Below are positions 27,183-35,518 of a stretch of 64,000 nucleotides of DNA, piece after piece. The stretch covers positions 558,001-622,000 of the forward strand of contig NZ_CP041969.1 in the NCBI RefSeq assembly GCF_014107495.1. The letters are read 5' to 3'. Position numbers and translations under genes: made by a program. The notes below the pieces were generated by a model, which saw only the letters and a program-made list of their open reading frames with translations, was not told where the DNA came from and made no database searches. This stretch comes from Cohnella cholangitidis. Its GTDB lineage: Bacteria > Bacillota > Bacilli > Paenibacillales > Paenibacillaceae. Each line of letters opens with the position of its first letter. Positions within the stretch are counted from its first letter, which is position 1.

Positions 27183-27216
27183 AGTGGAGTGAACGACGGG
27201 AATCGTTCACTCCACT
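27183..27216 (-). repeat. Strong intercistronic hairpin between binding-protein and permease genes
   Basis: A perfect 14-bp inverted repeat (AGTGGAGTGAACGA/TCGTTCACTCCACT) with a 6-base loop, 5 bp after the binding-protein stop. No T-tract follows. Such hairpins commonly protect the upstream message, giving more binding protein than permease. Confidence 0.75.
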
Positions 27217-27221
27217 ATCTG

Positions 27222-28304
27222 TTACTGGATAATATTATTATCTTTGTCCTTTACTTTATCCTTCATGGCATCCGTTACCGTGATTCCTTGCGCGGCTGCC
27301 GCTTTCAAGTTAAGAATCAGATCAAGTTTATCCGGAACAGTGACTTTCAGGTCGGCTGGTTTCTTGCCGTTCTTCAAGATCTCGACGGCCATTTGGCCGA
27401 CTTGATAGCCGTGGTCGTAATATTTAAAGCCTACGGTTGCGAAAGCTCCCTTCTCAACGGTATCTCTATCGCTGGAGAAGAACGGGATTTTGTTATCGTT
27501 GGCTACTTGAATAATGGTATCGACGGCGCTCACGACGGTATTATCCAATGTGATATAGATCGCATCGGCACGGCCGACCAGCGATTCGGCAGCTTGCTTC
27601 ACTTCGGAAGTATTGGAAGCCGCGGCTCTAACAAGCTTGATATCGTGGGCCGCCAAAGCTTCCTCGGCTTTCTTAGCCATAACGACCGCGTTCTCTTCGC
27701 CTTCATTGATAACGATTCCGACGTTCTTGACGTTCGGCATGTCGCTGGCGATGAAGTTCATGAGCTCCGTGATCGCTTCAGGATTCGTATCGGAAGCACC
27801 GGAGACGTTGCCGCCCGGTTGATCAAGATTCGTTACGATCTTCGCCGCGAGCGGATCGGTTACCGCCGCGAACAGAACCGGCGTTTCCTTCACGTTCTGC
27901 GCTACCGCCAACGCGGAAGGAGTTGCGATTCCGAGTACCAAGTCGTTCTTCTCGGAAGCGATTTTCTGAGCGATCGACAAGTTATTGGTGGAATCCGCTT
28001 GAGCGATGTTAAGATCTACCTTGAGATTCTCGCCGTCGACGATGCCCGCATCTTTAAGCGCCGCCAGGAATCCTTCGCGCGTCGCATCCAGGGAAGGGTG
28101 TTCGACGTATTGGGAAATCGCGATCTTGTAGCTGCCCGCTTCGGCATTGGAACCGGATGCGGTTGGAGACGCGCTCGACGATGCGCTTGGCGCTGGCGTT
28201 GCAGCACCGGAATTGTTGCCGGCTTCGGGTTTGTTTCCGCAACCTGCCATTACGAGCAAAGCGGCAGAGGAAATCATAATCGTAGAGAGCCATTTTTTCT
28301 TCAC
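27222..28304 (-). CDS. ABC transporter substrate-binding lipoprotein (COG2984/PF04392)
   Basis: Extracellular solute receptor of 360 residues anchored by a lipid. The signal peptide is KKKWLSTIMISSAALLVMAGC with lipobox VMAGC, then a Ser/Ala/Pro-rich linker (about 30-55) and a two-lobe binding domain with YKIAISQYVEHPSLD and YDHGYQVGQMAVEIL. A GTG start at 28304 is chosen because AGAGG lies 7 nt upstream; the open frame continues to 28415 but the added residues do not suit a signal peptide. First gene of a three-gene importer. Family members bind tryptophan or other small ligands; the ligand here is unknown. Confidence 0.9.
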   Translation of the reverse strand: MKKKWLSTIMISSAALLVMAGCGNKPEAGNNSGAATPAPSASSSASPTASGSNAEAGSYKIAISQYVEHPSLDATREGFLAALKDAGIVDGENLKVDLNIAQADSTNNLSIAQKIASEKNDLVLGIATPSALAVAQNVKETPVLFAAVTDPLAAKIVTNLDQPGGNVSGASDTNPEAITELMNFIASDMPNVKNVGIVINEGEENAVVMAKKAEEALAAHDIKLVRAAASNTSEVKQAAESLVGRADAIYITLDNTVVSAVDTIIQVANDNKIPFFSSDRDTVEKGAFATVGFKYYDHGYQVGQMAVEILKNGKKPADLKVTVPDKLDLILNLKAAAAQGITVTDAMKDKVKDKDNNIIQ

Positions 28305-28346
28305 TTCGTTACCTCTTTTCATGGTGTTTATTCTGAGCTGCCTGAA

Positions 28347-28372
28347 GCTGTAACGCTTCTGCCTATTACAGC
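28347..28372. promoter_or_regulatory. Inverted repeat in the leader of the COG2984-type ABC operon
   Basis: GCTGTAA and TTACAGC, 12 bases apart, lie 43 bp upstream of the binding-protein start. Upstream on the minus strand TTGACG and TAAACT form a plausible promoter with 18-bp spacing. The repeat could be an operator; no T-box or riboswitch features are visible. Confidence 0.4.
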
Positions 28373-28484
28373 AATAAAACAGAATTGTTACTAGTTTAAT
28401 AGCGCGTTTCGACATTCGTCAATTCAAAATATTTATTTCCTGTTCTCCAATTGGCATGCCTCTCACATTATGGAAAAGAGACTA

Positions 28485-28516
28485 AAGAAAGCCTCCCGTA
28501 TCCGGGAGGCTTTCTT
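28485..28516 (-). terminator. Intrinsic terminator after ylbG
   Basis: A perfect 14-bp stem (AAGAAAGCCTCCCG/CGGGAGGCTTTCTT) with a 4-base loop, 22 bp past the ylbG stop. The T-rich 3' arm supplies the tail. Confidence 0.85.
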
Positions 28517-28538
28517 CCATTCAATGGCTTTCTTGCGA

Positions 28539-28802
28539 TTATAAACCGTAAAAACGGGTTTTGTCGGGTACGTTTTTCTCGTATTCCGTTTTGATTTCAT
28601 TGCGGTACGAGCGTTCGACTTTGCGGACGAAAGGCAAACGTTGCAGGTTACGGACCGCTTCTTCCGCAACGTCGGCATTCATGTACATTACGGCGTACTG
28701 CATCTTGCGGGACATATAATGCAAAGTTCCGTATTTGTCCAAGCCCTTCGCCGCTTTCGAATCGCTAAACCACACGATATAACCTGTCCGTTCGGCAAAC
28801 AT
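28539..28802 (-). CDS. ylbG: YlbG-family protein (DUF2129)
   Basis: An 87-residue cytosolic protein of the DUF2129 family. It has the typical GYIVWFSDSKAAKGLDKYGTLHYMSRKMQYAVMYMN core. The function is unknown; it is the standard downstream neighbour of ylbF/ricF in Bacillales, as here (27 bp gap). A terminator follows, so ricF-ylbG forms a closed pair. Confidence 0.9.
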   Translation of the reverse strand: MFAERTGYIVWFSDSKAAKGLDKYGTLHYMSRKMQYAVMYMNADVAEEAVRNLQRLPFVRKVERSYRNEIKTEYEKNVPDKTRFYGL

Positions 28803-28829
28803 GTTTAACCTCCGGTTCTATCAATCTGA

Positions 28830-29321
28830 TCAGCCGCAGCCTCCGCTACCGCAGGAGCAGCTTCCGCCGTTGCCGCAGCCGGAAGCTTTCGGATTCGGAT
28901 CGTTGTCCGGAACCTTAATGCTATGCGATACGGCGTGCGCCAGCGTTCGGGATATATCATTAAGCAGTTCATCCAAGGAGTTTTCCGCGGCTTTGTACCT
29001 GCGAACCGCTTCCACCTGATCAAGCAGCGCTTCCATCTCGTACACGCGATCCAATGCGGCGTTATAGTCCGGATGGAACCTTCCGAATCGTTCGCATTCC
29101 GCGAATTGCTCTTTCGCCTTGGCGAATTGCTTAGTCAGGCTTTGCGCCTCGGCGTCTTGAAGCACTTGATCTTTCCAATACGCATATTCCGCCGCCAAAA
29201 CGGAGTTTTTAAGCGAATCCCCCAGCTCGAAGGCGTAGGATAGGAGCATTGCCATATCGGCAGGCGCGTTATCCCTCACACCTTGTTCTGCCGCAGGGAG
29301 GGTTTGAGTCATGCTGGCCAT
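28830..29321 (-). CDS. ricF: RicF (YlbF), subunit of the RicAFT mRNA-maturation complex
   Basis: One of three proteins (RicA/YmcA, RicF/YlbF, RicT/YaaT) that bind Fe-S clusters and direct RNase Y, affecting competence, sporulation and biofilm in B. subtilis. The 163-residue product is a helical bundle (FELGDSLKNSVLAAEYAYWKD, then MEALLDQVEAV) ending in a cysteine-rich tail (GCGNGGSCSCGSGGCG) that supplies cluster ligands. The ATG at 29321 is chosen since a GAGGTGAGG stretch precedes it. ylbG follows. Confidence 0.9.
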   Translation of the reverse strand: MASMTQTLPAAEQGVRDNAPADMAMLLSYAFELGDSLKNSVLAAEYAYWKDQVLQDAEAQSLTKQFAKAKEQFAECERFGRFHPDYNAALDRVYEMEALLDQVEAVRRYKAAENSLDELLNDISRTLAHAVSHSIKVPDNDPNPKASGCGNGGSCSCGSGGCG

Positions 29322-29386
29322 CGGCCTCACCTCACCTCTCGGCTTTGCCATACCCCATCATCATAACACAACTTGCCGCTATCCGG

Positions 29387-31363
29387 TCAATTGGTTTCGA
29401 TATCCTCCAAGTCGGGGAGCACGATCATCACGGCTTCGATCTCGTCCGCGCCGACCGCGATAGTTGCTTCCGAGCCGATTCGGTTTCCGGTACTCCCGTT
29501 GTCGGCAAACAACCGCCATTGACCAATAACCGACCATTTTCCACCATCTTCCTTTAACTCGACGGGAACGAATAGCTTGGTTTGGCCGTCCCGCTCCACT
29601 TGAACGGGAGCTTGCCAATCGATGGCTCGCTGCAGCAGTTCCTTGCGCGTGGACAGATGGTATGTCCTTGGTTTCGTGATCCATGCCGCCGGAATGTCCA
29701 GCATCCCGGGAAACAGATCCTTTGCGGCAGGCAACGTGCGGTCCGCTTCGAATACGGATAACACGTGGCGCCTATAGATCCAGCCCGATTCCTCCGAATC
29801 CGACCGTCCGGGTACGAGCTCGGGCTGATGAGTATCCGCAATATTCATGCGAAGCCGTTGGTCCAGCGGCGGGTAGCCTATTTTGCGCAACCTTTCGTTA
29901 AGAAACTTAATGGAAGAACGATCAACGATAAAATCACGGTCGCCGACTTGCTCCAACAGTTTCTCGGCCGTCTCGGGATCTTGTCGGAGCTTGCCCGCTA
30001 CAGCCGCGTTTTCCGTTCGCAACAGCATGGCCTCGGCGAATCGAACTTTACCGAGCATCGAATACCAATCCTCTATCGATCTGGCGACAGGCTCCGGTAA
30101 TTGCCCTCTTGAGGCTTGCTCCAGGAACGATATTAGCGATTCCTTAGAATAACCGGCATTACTGGCCTCCATGCAGGAGTTTCTCGTTATCCGGTATACG
30201 AAAACAGTATCCGCCGTCACAAGCTCGGCTATCTCGGATAAAACCCAACGCTCCCTTAGTCCCGCTTCCGGAAGGACCAGAACTTCTCCGTCCGGCTGCA
30301 CGAAAATTGCTGCTTGCCCTTCATCCTGCTCCGTCGGATATGCCGATCCCGTTCGTAGCGGCTGCTTGATCCGAAAAACCGCTCTGCCGTTCCATGCGCC
30401 CCGTTCAAGCCAACCGAGAGCTTGCAGCAGTTCCAGCCAATCGTTAATCGCTCGCTCTTGCCCGTCCCGAACGGCCGCATCCTCGTCCAAATACCATTTC
30501 ATCGCGGTTAAGGTCATAATCGAAGAAGCCGTAAGATGTAACGCCGGACTGACCGCGCCATACCGATCGGCGAGTTGAGCGTACAGCAGACGGTCCGCCT
30601 CCATTGGCGAATAGGCTAACCACGAAGTCAGACCCGAATCGGAAATGCGAATTTCGTTTCCGGACTTCCGCAATACGCCGTTATGCAATCCAAGATCAAG
30701 AGCGATGGCGATTTGCGGGGGAAGGTTTTCACTTTGAGGGTAAGCCAAGGATAAACAATCGAACTCCTCTGCGGATAGCCTCATCCTCTTAGTCATCCGA
30801 GTAACGTCGGTACGGGAAATGGTGCCTTTGGACGTCCACAAGAGAGGTTCTCGTGCAATCTGGTGCCATACCGATAAAAGCTCCAGCGATAGCGGAAGGC
30901 GGAATTGTCCGGAGACGTTGACCACGTCTCTCGCGTCGATATCCATTATGGCGCTGCCTGCGATCGGCAATAACAATGGCTGCCATAACGAAACGCAGTC
31001 CGAAGGCAAATACAACAATTGTTCTCCCCACGCCTTGCGAACCGCAAAGACGACGCCCGATCTTCGCAGCTTCGTCAACGCAACCCTCGTCTCGGCTCCG
31101 GTTAACGATGATGTTCTCTCTAATAGCTTAATCAGCGATTCAAGTTCAAACGGCAAACCCGCAAATTCAATAAGAATTGCTCTGAGCACCTTTACTGACG
31201 ACGAATCGCCGTTTTGTCTAAGCCACGCTTGCGCCCACTCCCGGCTTCTTAGGATTTCCTCTAATTTATCCCCTTGATCGCACCTTGGCTTGATCGTCGG
31301 ATCCGCAAGGATGAGCCGTCGAATCGATTCCGGGAGCCGTTGAACGGATAGAGAGATGTTCAT
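29387..31363 (-). CDS. XPB/Ssl2-type helicase-associated domain protein, partner of the XPB helicase
   Basis: A 658-residue protein without Walker motifs. A C-terminal region (about 350-510) begins IFVQPDGEVLVLP and continues VFVYRITRNSCMEAS and GYSKESLISFLEQASRG, as in the N-terminal domain of XPB/Ssl2 (Helicase_C_3). The first half has winged-helix-like segments. In eukaryotes this domain is part of XPB itself; here it is a separate gene. Its ATG overlaps the helicase stop by 4 bp (ATGA) with GAGGAGG 7 nt upstream, so the two are made together. I infer a two-subunit DNA repair or remodelling complex. Confidence 0.85.
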   Translation of the reverse strand: MNISLSVQRLPESIRRLILADPTIKPRCDQGDKLEEILRSREWAQAWLRQNGDSSSVKVLRAILIEFAGLPFELESLIKLLERTSSLTGAETRVALTKLRRSGVVFAVRKAWGEQLLYLPSDCVSLWQPLLLPIAGSAIMDIDARDVVNVSGQFRLPLSLELLSVWHQIAREPLLWTSKGTISRTDVTRMTKRMRLSAEEFDCLSLAYPQSENLPPQIAIALDLGLHNGVLRKSGNEIRISDSGLTSWLAYSPMEADRLLYAQLADRYGAVSPALHLTASSIMTLTAMKWYLDEDAAVRDGQERAINDWLELLQALGWLERGAWNGRAVFRIKQPLRTGSAYPTEQDEGQAAIFVQPDGEVLVLPEAGLRERWVLSEIAELVTADTVFVYRITRNSCMEASNAGYSKESLISFLEQASRGQLPEPVARSIEDWYSMLGKVRFAEAMLLRTENAAVAGKLRQDPETAEKLLEQVGDRDFIVDRSSIKFLNERLRKIGYPPLDQRLRMNIADTHQPELVPGRSDSEESGWIYRRHVLSVFEADRTLPAAKDLFPGMLDIPAAWITKPRTYHLSTRKELLQRAIDWQAPVQVERDGQTKLFVPVELKEDGGKWSVIGQWRLFADNGSTGNRIGSEATIAVGADEIEAVMIVLPDLEDIETN

Positions 31364-33063
31364 GGCTTGGCCTCCTCTGACGAAACGGATTTTTCGAGCG
31401 ATTCCCAAGTATCCACTTCATAAGGATATCCTTGTTCCAACAGAAACCGACCCCGATTGCGCGCGAATTCCACCTCGTCCGTCCCTTCGCTAACGACGGA
31501 ATAGAAAGTCGCCCCGCCTCCCGATCTTTTAGGGCGCATGATCCTTCCTAACCGCTGCGCCTCCTCTTGCCTCGATCCATAGCTGCCGGATACTTGGATA
31601 GCAACGGAAGCATTCGGCAGATCGACCGCGAAATTGGCTACCTTCGATACGAGAAGCACGTCGATTTCCCCTTCGTTGAATCGGTCGAACCATTGCTTAC
31701 GGCTTCGATGCGGCATCTCGCCGGTAATGAGCGGCAGCGATAACTCGCGCGAAAGCTCGCGTAACTGATCGAGATATTGACCGATGATTAAGGTCTGCAA
31801 TCCGCTATGGCGCTCCAGCAAGGATTTCACGACCTCTGCCTTGCGCGGGTTTTCTCCCGCGATGCGATGCCTGCTGCGTTTAGGCGCGTTGGCATAGGTG
31901 ATCGCGGTATCCGGATCCAGCGGCACCCTCACTTCGGTGCAAGCAGCTTGAGCGATCCAACCTTTCTCTTCCATCGCTTTCCAAGGAATCTCGTATCTTT
32001 TAGGTCCGATCAAGGCAAAAGCGTCGCCTTCCCGCCCGTCTTCCCTGACGAGCGTCGCCGTTAGCCCCAATCTTCTCGTCGCTTGGATTTCCGCCGTCAT
32101 CCGGAACACCGGCGCAGGCAACAAATGAACCTCGTCGTAAATAATGAGGCCCCAGTCCCTATTTACGAAAAGCTGCAAATGGGGATATTCCTCATCCTTC
32201 GAGCGCCTGTGGGTAAGCACCTGGTAAGTCGCCACCGTTATGGGCTTGACGTTTTTCTTGTGACCCGTATATTCCCCGACCTCATCCTCCGATAACGTCG
32301 TATTGCGCAAAAGCTCGGTTATCCATTGGGATACCGACACCCCGTTCGAGGTCAGGATAAGCGTTTCGACTTTTAATCGGGCGATCGCCGCCATTCCCAC
32401 CCAGGTTTTCCCCGCGCCGCAAGGGAGAACGATAACTCCGCTTCCTCCGTCGTGCCTCCCGTCCCCGAGCAAGGCCTTTACCGCATCGGCCTGGTAGTCT
32501 CTTAGATGTATGGGCTTACCCAGAACGGAAACCTCGCGGAAAGCAACCTCCAACGATTCTCCGGCATGAAACCCCGCATCGTCCTTAACGGGATAACCAC
32601 GGGCAGCCAGCTCGCGTTTAATCCACCCGCGCGAACCTTCATGAATGACGACGCTGGTCTCCCTAGGAGGACTTGCAAAAACCGACGAGACCGTTTCCCA
32701 GCCGCATACCATCGCCATCAGCTCCGCCGATTCGGCAGCAAGAGTTAATCCGCCGTCCGAAAAGCTTAGCCGGAGTTGGCCGTATCGGCTCATTTGCGAG
32801 CGGATCTCCTCTTCCAACCGACGGGGGATCTCATTGCGCGCCAGCTCGGTTAATTGTCTTATCACATACTCGCAATCCCGTCCCGCTGCCGCGGCGTTCC
32901 ATAACGACACCTGCGTCAGACGGTAAGTGTGCCACTCTCCCGGGCGCTTCTGAAGCTCGGCGATTTCTCTTAAAAAGTCTCTCGTTTCCTCGTAATCGGG
33001 GTGTCTCCCGTCCAAAAGCACGGTGCCATCCGATTGGACCCATAACGGCCGGGTACTGTTCAA
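31360..33063 (-). CDS. XPB-family superfamily 2 DNA helicase
   Basis: 3'-5' DNA helicase/translocase related to TFIIH XPB, 567 residues. An N-terminal damage-recognition-like region (about 1-180) is followed by LRDYQADAV (Q-motif area), Walker A CGAGKT (215-220), DEVH box (310-313), an XPB-specific RED motif (340-342), and motif VI QEEAQRLGRIMR (about 499-510). The RED motif separates it from RecG/UvrB-type helicases. TTG start with AGGAGGG 7 nt upstream. The downstream gene overlaps by 4 bp. Bacterial XPB proteins are known but their pathway is little studied. Confidence 0.92.
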   Translation of the reverse strand: MNSTRPLWVQSDGTVLLDGRHPDYEETRDFLREIAELQKRPGEWHTYRLTQVSLWNAAAAGRDCEYVIRQLTELARNEIPRRLEEEIRSQMSRYGQLRLSFSDGGLTLAAESAELMAMVCGWETVSSVFASPPRETSVVIHEGSRGWIKRELAARGYPVKDDAGFHAGESLEVAFREVSVLGKPIHLRDYQADAVKALLGDGRHDGGSGVIVLPCGAGKTWVGMAAIARLKVETLILTSNGVSVSQWITELLRNTTLSEDEVGEYTGHKKNVKPITVATYQVLTHRRSKDEEYPHLQLFVNRDWGLIIYDEVHLLPAPVFRMTAEIQATRRLGLTATLVREDGREGDAFALIGPKRYEIPWKAMEEKGWIAQAACTEVRVPLDPDTAITYANAPKRSRHRIAGENPRKAEVVKSLLERHSGLQTLIIGQYLDQLRELSRELSLPLITGEMPHRSRKQWFDRFNEGEIDVLLVSKVANFAVDLPNASVAIQVSGSYGSRQEEAQRLGRIMRPKRSGGGATFYSVVSEGTDEVEFARNRGRFLLEQGYPYEVDTWESLEKSVSSEEAKP

Positions 33064-33128
33064 CCCGCATCCCTCCTTGCTAACCTCAGCCTTCCCTTTC
33101 CGTTAGATTTCTAAGCTTCTTGGGAACG

Positions 33129-33165
33129 CAAAAAAGCCCATTACCCGGTTCCCCGGAAAATGGGC
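33129..33165 (-). terminator. Intrinsic terminator after the CBS-domain gene
   Basis: Minus strand stem GCCCATTTTCCGG/CCGGGTAATGGGC (one mismatch) with a 4-base loop and seven T, 10 bp past the stop. Confidence 0.85.
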
Positions 33166-33174
33166 CTTACATCC

Positions 33175-33615
33175 CTAATGGGCAAATGAAGAAGATTGAC
33201 CTTCATGCTCGGATATGCCGCTTAACGCTTCTCCGGCTTCGTTGACGAAAATTTCCCGTATGGCCAAATCCCCCAAAGAGACGACTCCGATCAAGTGCCC
33301 GTTCTCCACGACCGGCAGCCTGCGAATTTGGCCCGACGACATGATCGATGCCGCTTCGTCGACGGATACGTCGGGGGAGACGGTACGAACGTTATCGGAA
33401 AGCACTTCCGAGACGGACGTCGAGCCGTCATGATTGTTCGCGTAACCTCGGATGACGAGATCGCGGTCCGTAACGACTCCGATTAGCTTACGGCCATCGA
33501 TGACGGGAATGAAGCCGATGTCATGCTGCTTCATCAATTCAGCCGCTTCTTTAATGCTGCCCTGAGGGGAAATCGTGGTACAGTCTGCTGACATGATATC
33601 GGCAATTTTTCGCAT
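33175..33615 (-). CDS. Tandem CBS-domain protein (YhcV-like)
   Basis: A 146-residue protein made of two CBS domains (about 1-60 and 68-125; DIGFIPVIDGRKLIGVVTDRD and IRRLPVVENGHLIGVVSLGD). Together these form one Bateman module that usually binds adenine nucleotides. No catalytic or ACT domain is attached, so it is not AcuB. The closest known type is B. subtilis YhcV. The ATG at 33615 has AGGAGG 6 nt upstream; a longer frame to 33675 lacks support. Confidence 0.9.
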   Translation of the reverse strand: MRKIADIMSADCTTISPQGSIKEAAELMKQHDIGFIPVIDGRKLIGVVTDRDLVIRGYANNHDGSTSVSEVLSDNVRTVSPDVSVDEAASIMSSGQIRRLPVVENGHLIGVVSLGDLAIREIFVNEAGEALSGISEHEGQSSSFAH

Positions 33616-33721
33616 GTAGTTCCTCCTGTTTCGATTAAGCAACCTAAGTGTTCGGTTGCCCATCTTCATAGTCATCGGTCTCTAGGTTGACCGAAACAGG
33701 AAAACCTTATACGGCATTCGT

Positions 33722-34900
33722 CTATTCTAAGAGCTCGGAAGCCGAATCATTCGCAACCGCGATAAGCAGCTTAGCCGAATGGAGCATCGCCCTCTCCTCG
33801 ATATCGAAACGGGGATGATGGTGGGGAGCGGAGCTTCCCTCCTCATTGCCCGCGCCTACGAAGAAGAAACAACCTGGTTTCTGCTCCAAGTAATACGAGA
33901 AATCTTCGCCTGCCATGATTTGCTCGCACGGACCGGAAACCGTCCCCGGTAATGTGTCTGCGATAATGCGAAGCACTCTGTCGGCTTCTCGCTCGTCGTT
34001 CACCACGGGCGGATAACCTTCGAAGTATTGTAGCCCGTACTCGCAGTCGTGCATTTCGCAAGTATGCTTGACGATTTCCTCCAACCGCTTGCGGACGAGA
34101 GCTCGAACTTCCTTATTAAAGGAACGAATCGTACCGCTCAGCTTGCAGCTCGCGGCGATGATATTATTCGCCGAACCCGCTGCCATCCTGCCGACGGACA
34201 GAACTGCCGCGTCGAGCGGATTCACGCTGCGTGCGACGATCGTCTGCAGCGCCACGACAAGCGACGCTCCCGTAACTAATGCGTCCCTGCTCTCGTGAGG
34301 CAATCCGCCGTGCCCGCCTTTGCCCGTAATCTCGATCTCGAATTCATCGGGGGTAGCCATGAACGGCCCCGGACGCGTCGTCGCGGTTCCGTACGGAAGA
34401 GGCGACCATAAATGAATCCCGTAAATCGCGTCTACTCCTTCGAGCGCGCCGTCGGCGATCATCCGAATCGCCCCTCCGGGCAACACTTCTTCGCCCGGCT
34501 GGAACAAGAAAACCCTCGTTCCTGCCGTTTCGTTCCGATGAAGGCTATAATAACGGGCGACGGCTAACAGTTGCGCCGTATGTCCATCATGTCCGCAGGC
34601 GTGCATTACGCCCGGGACGGAAGAACGATACGTACAATCCTTCGCATCTTGTATGGCAAGCGCGTCGATATCCGCCCGCAGAGCGATCGTTCGGCCTGGC
34701 AAGTCGCCGATAAGCTTCGCCACGACTCCGGTTCCGGCCACGCCGCGGCGAACTTCCAGCCCCCAGGAATCCAGCAGATCGGCGATCATTCTCGACGTTT
34801 CGTGTTCTTGGAAAGATAGTTCTGGATGTTGATGCAAGCGCCGGCGCCATTGGACCATATCTTCGTATAGAGATTGCAGCGTTTGTTCATTAACCGTCAT
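33722..34900 (-). CDS. M20-family amidohydrolase/peptidase
   Basis: Dinuclear metal hydrolase of 392 residues that cleaves N-acyl amino acids or similar amides. It has HQHPELSFQEHETS near the N-terminus, the metal-binding ACGHDGHTAQLL, FQPGEEVLPGGA and a late IMAGEDFSYY. These match the IAA-amino-acid hydrolase/N-acetyl-L-amino-acid deacetylase group; the exact substrate is not visible. The ATG at 34900 has a G-rich ribosome site 7 nt upstream. A minus-strand TGATACAAT extended -10 (34939-34947) lies about 40 bp upstream. Confidence 0.9.
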   Translation of the reverse strand: MTVNEQTLQSLYEDMVQWRRRLHQHPELSFQEHETSRMIADLLDSWGLEVRRGVAGTGVVAKLIGDLPGRTIALRADIDALAIQDAKDCTYRSSVPGVMHACGHDGHTAQLLAVARYYSLHRNETAGTRVFLFQPGEEVLPGGAIRMIADGALEGVDAIYGIHLWSPLPYGTATTRPGPFMATPDEFEIEITGKGGHGGLPHESRDALVTGASLVVALQTIVARSVNPLDAAVLSVGRMAAGSANNIIAASCKLSGTIRSFNKEVRALVRKRLEEIVKHTCEMHDCEYGLQYFEGYPPVVNDEREADRVLRIIADTLPGTVSGPCEQIMAGEDFSYYLEQKPGCFFFVGAGNEEGSSAPHHHPRFDIEERAMLHSAKLLIAVANDSASELLE

Positions 34901-34947
34901 GGTGGCGCCCCCTTTCCCGTAATCCATCTATTTGTACCATTGTATCA

Positions 34948-35154
34948 GAAAGCGAACGGCTCCGTAACCTTCCGGGCAAGCAGGAGGGGATAATTGTCAA
35001 TGAACGTTCGAACTTGTGCGCGGGGCCGGGCTTGCAGAAGGCTCGTAAACCGTCTATCATGGAAAGGAACGACGCATATTTTGACCTCAGTGACGACAAA
35101 CCGCAGGCGTCATGACGCTGTTTGTTGGATCGCTTATCCTAAGGAGGATTATCC
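34948..35154. other. Divergent intergenic region before yugN
   Basis: Between the promoter of the M20 gene and the yugN start I see no ORF above 60 codons that looks coding, no strong sigma-A promoter for yugN, and no repeat. TTGACC near 35080 is a possible -35 without a good -10. The end holds the ribosome site AAGGAGG before yugN. Confidence 0.35.
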
Positions 35155-35499
35155 ATGTTACTCGACAATACCGGATTAAACGGAGTTCGCAGCGACCTTG
35201 CCCATCTGGACGAATCCAGCGACAAATTGGGTTTCGTACGTTGGCAATGGGAATATCGCCGCGCTACATATGACCTTAAGCTCCATGATCGGACGAGCGG
35301 TCAAGACTATTTCTTGCGCATCGCTACAAGAGCCGTAGAAGGAAAGCTCGAGAATCCGGACGCGATTCTCGAGGTGGAAGCGGTATACATCGGACGGGCA
35401 ACGTTCCCTCACGGGCTTGATTACGAATCTCCGGTTCCGTCGACGATCCTTAACGCAGCGACTCAGCGTACGCAGGAATTAAAAAAGCTTCTTTCCTAA
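35155..35499 (+). CDS. YugN-like family protein
   Basis: A 114-residue cytosolic protein. The start MLLDNTGLNGVRSDL, central WQWEYRRATYDLKL and PHGLDYESPVP near the end match the YugN-like family, which has unknown function. A strong AAGGAGG lies 8 nt before the ATG. It is 19 bp upstream of the FtsW/RodA gene on the same strand, so the two are likely cotranscribed. Confidence 0.85.
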   Translation: MLLDNTGLNGVRSDLAHLDESSDKLGFVRWQWEYRRATYDLKLHDRTSGQDYFLRIATRAVEGKLENPDAILEVEAVYIGRATFPHGLDYESPVPSTILNAATQRTQELKKLLS

Positions 35500-35518
35500 T
35501 GGCGCGGGGGAATCGAAG

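Noticed and set aside
27159..28394. 411-codon open frame on the plus strand
   Set aside because: Antisense shadow of the COG2984-type binding protein; it runs through that gene's hairpin and promoter and resembles no protein.
28305..28480. T-box leader for the ABC importer
   Set aside because: No T-box sequence, specifier helix or terminator/antiterminator pair is visible; only a simple 7-bp palindrome.
33175..33615. CBS protein as AcuB
   Set aside because: It has two CBS domains but lacks the C-terminal ACT domain and is 24 kb from acuA-acuC; it fits YhcV better.
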